Shown in pieces: positions 60,649 to 64,000 of a DNA stretch of 64,000 nucleotides. Location: assembly GCA_029204225.1 (NCBI GenBank), contig CM055102.1, forward strand, positions 35,026,585 to 35,090,584, in the 5' to 3' direction. Each line of letters opens with the position of its first letter. Within the stretch, counting starts at the first letter, position 1. A model generated the notes under the pieces. The model was not told the origin of the DNA, searched no databases, and was given only the letters and a program-made list of their open reading frames with translations. Origin of the DNA: Diphasiastrum complanatum (lineage: Eukaryota > Streptophyta > Lycopodiopsida > Lycopodiales > Lycopodiaceae). The translations under genes were made by a program, and so were the position numbers.

Positions 60649-61059
60649 TCTCTACAATAGATTTATTATAGGAGATGCAAAAGAAACTCGAAGAATTTGG
60701 ACCTGTTTTCAAGATTTTGTAGATATCAATTTGCAAGTTGCTATCTTTTGCTTTTTGCCAAAGTATGATATGCTAAATTTTGCTGAATGCTATTTTGAAC
60801 TATCGCGCAAATGACAATAACATGAAACATCTATCATGTGTTAGTGAATGTCCAAATAAATATAAAAAATTAGCTAGCCTATGTACAAGGAAAACAAAAT
60901 TGTTTGCGAGAGAACTACTGACTGTAAAACAACAACTATTCCATACATTATCATCAATTTAATAAAACATATTGCATAACATGTCATTTTTCAGCACTAT
61001 TAGCATTTGTTAGAAAAATGTAGAAGCTAGGTGCTATTTTCTAATCAATTACGATATGG
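60649..61059. other. No gene recognised
   Basis: AT-rich spacer between the Helitron fragment and the plastid insertion. It may contain the ndhA intron end or Helitron 5' sequence, neither recognisable. Confidence 0.4.
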
Positions 61060-61450
61060 CTTGACAGGAGGCAGTTTTTTCTTTTCGTGATTATAATTCG
61101 GGAGATTCTACTCAGTCCATGTTGTTTCTCAACAAAACTTACCAAGTTCGTCACTATCTGTAACGGTTCTATAGTCGGCTAGATGGAATCTTCTCCTCTC
61201 ATTCATACTGAATTTTGCTTAATTGAGATGGAATTTAACTAATGAAACTAGTGGGGTTTTTAGTATTACAATAGAAAACACAATTAGATTAGCAAAAGCT
61301 TATTTATTTTTGTTTATTTCTATCGCAATGAGATGGACTCTACCCAGAGTAAGAATGGATCAGCTGCTAGATCTTGGTTGGAAATTCCTCTTGCCCGTTG
61401 TTTTGGATAATCTATTACTAACAACTTCTTTTAAACTTTTTGTACTATGA
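61060..61450 (+). pseudogene. ndhA: Nuclear copy of plastid ndhA, 3' part of exon 2
   Basis: The 3' end reads [20 protein letters not shown] and [16 protein letters not shown], then [12 protein letters not shown] and stop at 61448, the C-terminus of plastid NdhA. Upstream a decayed stretch resembling NLLVSSLFVTVL is visible as NLPSSSLSVTVL near 61140, with stops after it. NdhA is a membrane subunit of the thylakoid NDH complex. Here it is a broken insertion. The gene order with ndhI, ndhG, ndhE and psaC is that of the plastid small single-copy region. Confidence 0.9.
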
Positions 61451-61545
61451 AATATTGATTAAAATAAACTCTTATAAATGTACAAATTGATTCAATTTGT
61501 AAGGTGAAGGATAGAAACCAAATAATTCATTCGAAGATATTTAAT

Positions 61546-62039
61546 ATGTTTTGTATGGACAGGGGACTCGAAATCTATGCTCAACAAGCAATTCAAGCTA
61601 CAAAATACATTCGTCAGAGTTTCACGGTGACCCTGGATCACATGAATCGTTTACCCATTACTATTCAATATCCTTATGGAAAATCAGCTTCAGCAGAGCG
61701 ATTTCACAGACGTATTCACTTCGATTCAACCAATGTATTGCTTGTGAAGCATGCGTTCATGTATGTCCAATTAATTTACCTATTGTTGATTGGGAATTCG
61801 AGAGAAACATAAAGAAGCAATTAAAAAATTACAGTACTGATTTCGAAGCTTGCATATTCTGTGGAAACTGCGTCGAGCACTGCGCTACCAAGTGTTTGTC
61901 AATGACCGAGAAATACGAACTTTGAATTCACGATCGCAATGAATTGAATCATGACCAGAGTGCTCTGGGATGTTTTCCCACATCATTGATTGCAGATTCT
62001 ACAATTACAGCTATTTTCGAGATTAATGCAATTACCTAG
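61546..62039 (+). pseudogene. ndhI: Nuclear copy of plastid ndhI
   Basis: The ATG at 61546 starts [20 protein letters not shown]. It continues through [19 protein letters not shown] to a frameshift near 61725. After the shift both ferredoxin-type 4Fe-4S motifs are intact ([11 protein letters not shown] and [11 protein letters not shown]), followed by a TGA at 61922 where Ser or Thr is expected (KYEL-stop-IHDRNELNH). The conserved tail ends at 62039. NdhI would carry electrons in the plastid NDH complex. One shift and one stop disable it. Confidence 0.93.
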
Positions 62040-62272
62040 AAAAATTTTGGATGGATATTTTGATTAAAAAAAAGTCACCAATTTCTTGCACCAGGTTTAT
62101 AATTAAAAGTAAAAATAGAATTTATTTTTTAACCAACTTTGAATACAATAACGCATACAAGTCTCACTTCGTATCTTTGATTTGTAGGAAAAAAATAAAC
62201 GACAATGGGGCAATTCCTTGTTCGAGTCAACTAATAAATCTACGATAAAGAGGATTCTACTTCATTGTGAAC

Positions 62273-62633
62273 ATAACTAATTTGCCAAAACCATTTTATA
62301 AGGCTATTTTGATTCTTCTAGAGTCAGGTGTCATTCTAGGAAGTTGAAGAGTAGTTTTATTCACACATATAGTTTATTCTATTTTTTCATTAGGGTTGGT
62401 TCTCGTCCGTATATCTCTTTCATATCTCTTACTGAATGCAGATTCTGCAGCTGCTATACAAAGTCTAATTTATGTAGGAACCATAAATGTTGTAATTGTA
62501 TTCGTTGTTATGTTGATAAATAAGCCGCTCTTCTACATATTTGACTATACGAGATGATATTGCTTCAGCAGCTTGCACAAGGCTTTTTTGTTCACTAGTT
62601 TTTGTGATTCTGAATACAACATGGTTCGAAATA
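62273..62633 (+). pseudogene. ndhG: Nuclear copy of plastid ndhG, 3' part deleted
   Basis: The frame starts near ATA ACT AAT (start codon lost): NLPKPFYKAILILLESGVIL, TGA at 62345, then [16 protein letters not shown] and [18 protein letters not shown] shift near 62548 leads to [13 protein letters not shown] and LNTTWFEII, the region that precedes the NdhG C-terminus. There the sequence passes in frame into ndhE. NdhG is a membrane subunit of the NDH complex. Confidence 0.9.
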
Positions 62634-62702
62634 ATTGGATTAGCCATCTATCGTAATAGAAAATCAATTCATATTGATGAATTTGATTTGTTGAAATGGT
62701 AA
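62634..62702 (+). pseudogene. ndhE: Nuclear copy of plastid ndhE, 3' end only
   Basis: IGLAIYRNRKSIHIDEFDLL, then KW and TAA, the C-terminus of plastid NdhE with a three-residue gap after IGLA-I. It follows the ndhG fragment without a frame change, so one deletion removed the end of ndhG and nearly all of ndhE. Confidence 0.85.
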
Positions 62703-63059
62703 TAGAGTCAGTTGAATCCAGATACTTTAATATAGCTATCTATTCATAGATGTTCAGATGTGTATTTAAAATTAACATTTTATTTTGATCAATAAATAAA
62801 AAATATTGTTTTAAGAGAATAAATTAATATTCTTTGCTATTGATTGGAACTATTGGTCATACCAGTAAGAATTTGAGTGTAAAAGTTCTTTTACTTCAGC
62901 AAGAAATAGATAATAGTTCTTGTTCCTTTCCTAATTCTCTACTAATATTAGGTTCACGGAAGGAACCTAATGCATGAATTATTGCCATTGGTGATATATT
63001 ATAGAATCTTACTGGATGTAAGGCTTATGATATCCAATCAATGGAAGTCAATTGATCCA
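62703..63059 (+). other. Decayed plastid spacer between ndhE and psaC
   Basis: AT-rich, with no gene. It fits the ndhE-psaC spacer by position between the two recognised genes. Confidence 0.6.
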
Positions 63060-63255
63060 ATGGCACATTCAGTAAGAACTTAGAATACATAACCTGGTTG
63101 TAGCTAGTGCGGAAGGGCTTGCCCTATAGTTGGGCCGGATGTAAGGCTAATCAAATTGCTTCTGCTTCAAGAACAGAAGACTGTGTAGGTTGTAGGACAA
63201 CAGTTGTGAACCGTTTCAACATGAAACGACATATCACATACAGACACATAGTCTA
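63060..63255 (+). pseudogene. psaC: Nuclear copy of plastid psaC
   Basis: The ATG at 63060 opens MAHSVRT and meets TAG at 63081 (Tyr expected). Cys codons of the first cluster are partly lost. After a deletion the frame gives [19 protein letters not shown], and a decayed end still shows HETT near 63220. PsaC is the Fe-S subunit of photosystem I. At 81 residues full length, only about two thirds remains. Confidence 0.85.
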
Positions 63256-63489
63256 ATAGTTCATACATTAGCTTACGAACCATAGGGACTTTAATTGTTG
63301 CTGACGTGGCTGATTGTTTCACAGTGCCACTTGATCATGGATCTGTCCGGATCAGATCTTGATCACAATGAGATGTTTAACACACATTAACATGGCACAG
63401 AGTCTAGTTTAGCATATGCAATGGCGCTTTCACACAGTCATTTTAAGAGAGCTCTACACACATGCGCGCCATGCTTTTGTTGATTCCGG
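63256..63489. other. No gene recognised
   Basis: Boundary stretch between the plastid insertion and the GC-richer segment. No plastid ndhD sequence was recognised. Confidence 0.4.
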
Positions 63490-64000
63490 AGAAAATTAAA
63501 CATGTTTCTCTTCCCCTTTCATTCCCAAAGCAAAGAAAGCGGGCTTTGCCCCAGCCACCGCTATCTTGGGTAACCCAAGATAATAGCTACCGAAAGGGCC
63601 GAAGGTTGCAGCCCCTTTTTCTACCTCTGCATAAGAAAAGGCAGAGAATAAAACCGAAGGAGCGAAGCTCTTCGCTTTTCTGGGCAGAGAAGAGAACGAA
63701 AATAAGAGGCCAATGATGGTCGTAGGTTCGAAGAGATTACGCAGAGAACACGTTTCCTTCTCTCGTGTTGCAAGTCCTCTTGCCAAGGAGCGATGCGAAG
63801 AAAGTGGGTGAGGAGCGGCGCATCTCTGATCCCAGGACTACGTCAATAGAGAGCATAGGGTCCACGATGTTTCTTCGTGTAGATAGTGGAGCATATTTTC
63901 GATTAAGGAAACAAAAGTTTTCATTGATTTGACCCACAATAAAAAGCTTCTTGGCGTTTTCCTCTCCTCGATTTTTCGCTTTATTATGAAGCGCAAAGCG
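63490..64000. other. GC-richer segment, possibly mitochondrial DNA
   Basis: The style changes to GCGAAGC/GCTTCGC-like words with inverted repeats: 10-base arms TATCTTGGGT/ACCCAAGATA around one base at about 63563, and GCGAAGCTCTTCGC at about 63661. Such small hairpins are common in plant mitochondrial spacers and introns. No gene was recognised; the frames at 63462-63716 and 63496-63786 are not convincing. The call rests on texture alone. Confidence 0.3.

Overview
The window looks like repeat-rich nuclear DNA of a land plant. It is dominated by decayed LTR retrotransposons of the Ty1-copia and Ty3-gypsy types. It also carries spliceosomal-intron genes, long (CT/AG)n microsatellites and a decayed insertion of chloroplast DNA that still reads in the plastid order ndhA-ndhI-ndhG-ndhE-psaC. 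An ndh cluster argues against Pinaceae and Gnetales, which lost these genes. The wording of the ndhA, ndhI and psaC remnants reads more like a bryophyte, lycophyte or fern plastome than a flowering plant, but this is an impression from memory and not an alignment.

Layout. 0-3.5 kb: a 95-base CT tract, then two equal-length 327-base direct repeats, the second just upstream of a copia primer-binding site. 3.5-7.6 kb: a decayed plus-strand copia gag-pol. 7.7-10.6 kb: a minus-strand copia gag remnant and an unidentified multi-domain minus-strand pseudogene. 10.6-13.6 kb: LTR debris, the tail of a minus-strand copia, and a complete gypsy 5' LTR with its primer-binding site. 14.5-18.3 kb: gypsy gag, protease and the start of RT. 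18.9-20 kb: an LTR next to a copia tail. 21.2-25.5 kb: a complete LTR element with no coding capacity, nested in the LTR of another family. Its 5-base target duplication is confirmed by an uninterrupted inverted copy of the outer LTR near 33 kb. 25.5-31 kb: one plausible exon in otherwise featureless AT-rich DNA. 31-36.5 kb: minus-strand copia and gypsy fragments. 38.6-42.9 kb: a CT tract and two opposed copia relatives. 42.9-44.3 kb: a broken coiled-coil ORF. 46.2-47.6 kb: a two-exon gene for a twin CX9C protein, with a minisatellite and a SINE-like insertion in its intron. 47.9-52.8 kb: four (AG)n tracts, the last two flanking an intact RING-H2 ORF. 54.6-59.1 kb: a minus-strand copia with its 5' LTR intact and its 3' end missing. 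59.3-60.6 kb: a Helitron N-terminal fragment. 61.0-63.3 kb: the plastid insertion. 63.5-64.0 kb: different DNA, perhaps mitochondrial.

Only two features look like functional host genes: the twin CX9C gene (a predicted small mitochondrial intermembrane-space protein) and the RING-H2 ORF (a predicted E3 ubiquitin ligase). A possible exon of a membrane protein at 26.3-26.6 kb is a weaker third. The rest is mobile DNA and its debris. Three unrelated decayed ORFs have lost their frames mainly through TAG codons, most at places where glutamine (CAG) is expected. This suggests C-to-T decay in silenced, CHG-methylated DNA. All positions and motifs were read by eye; no alignment or database search was run.
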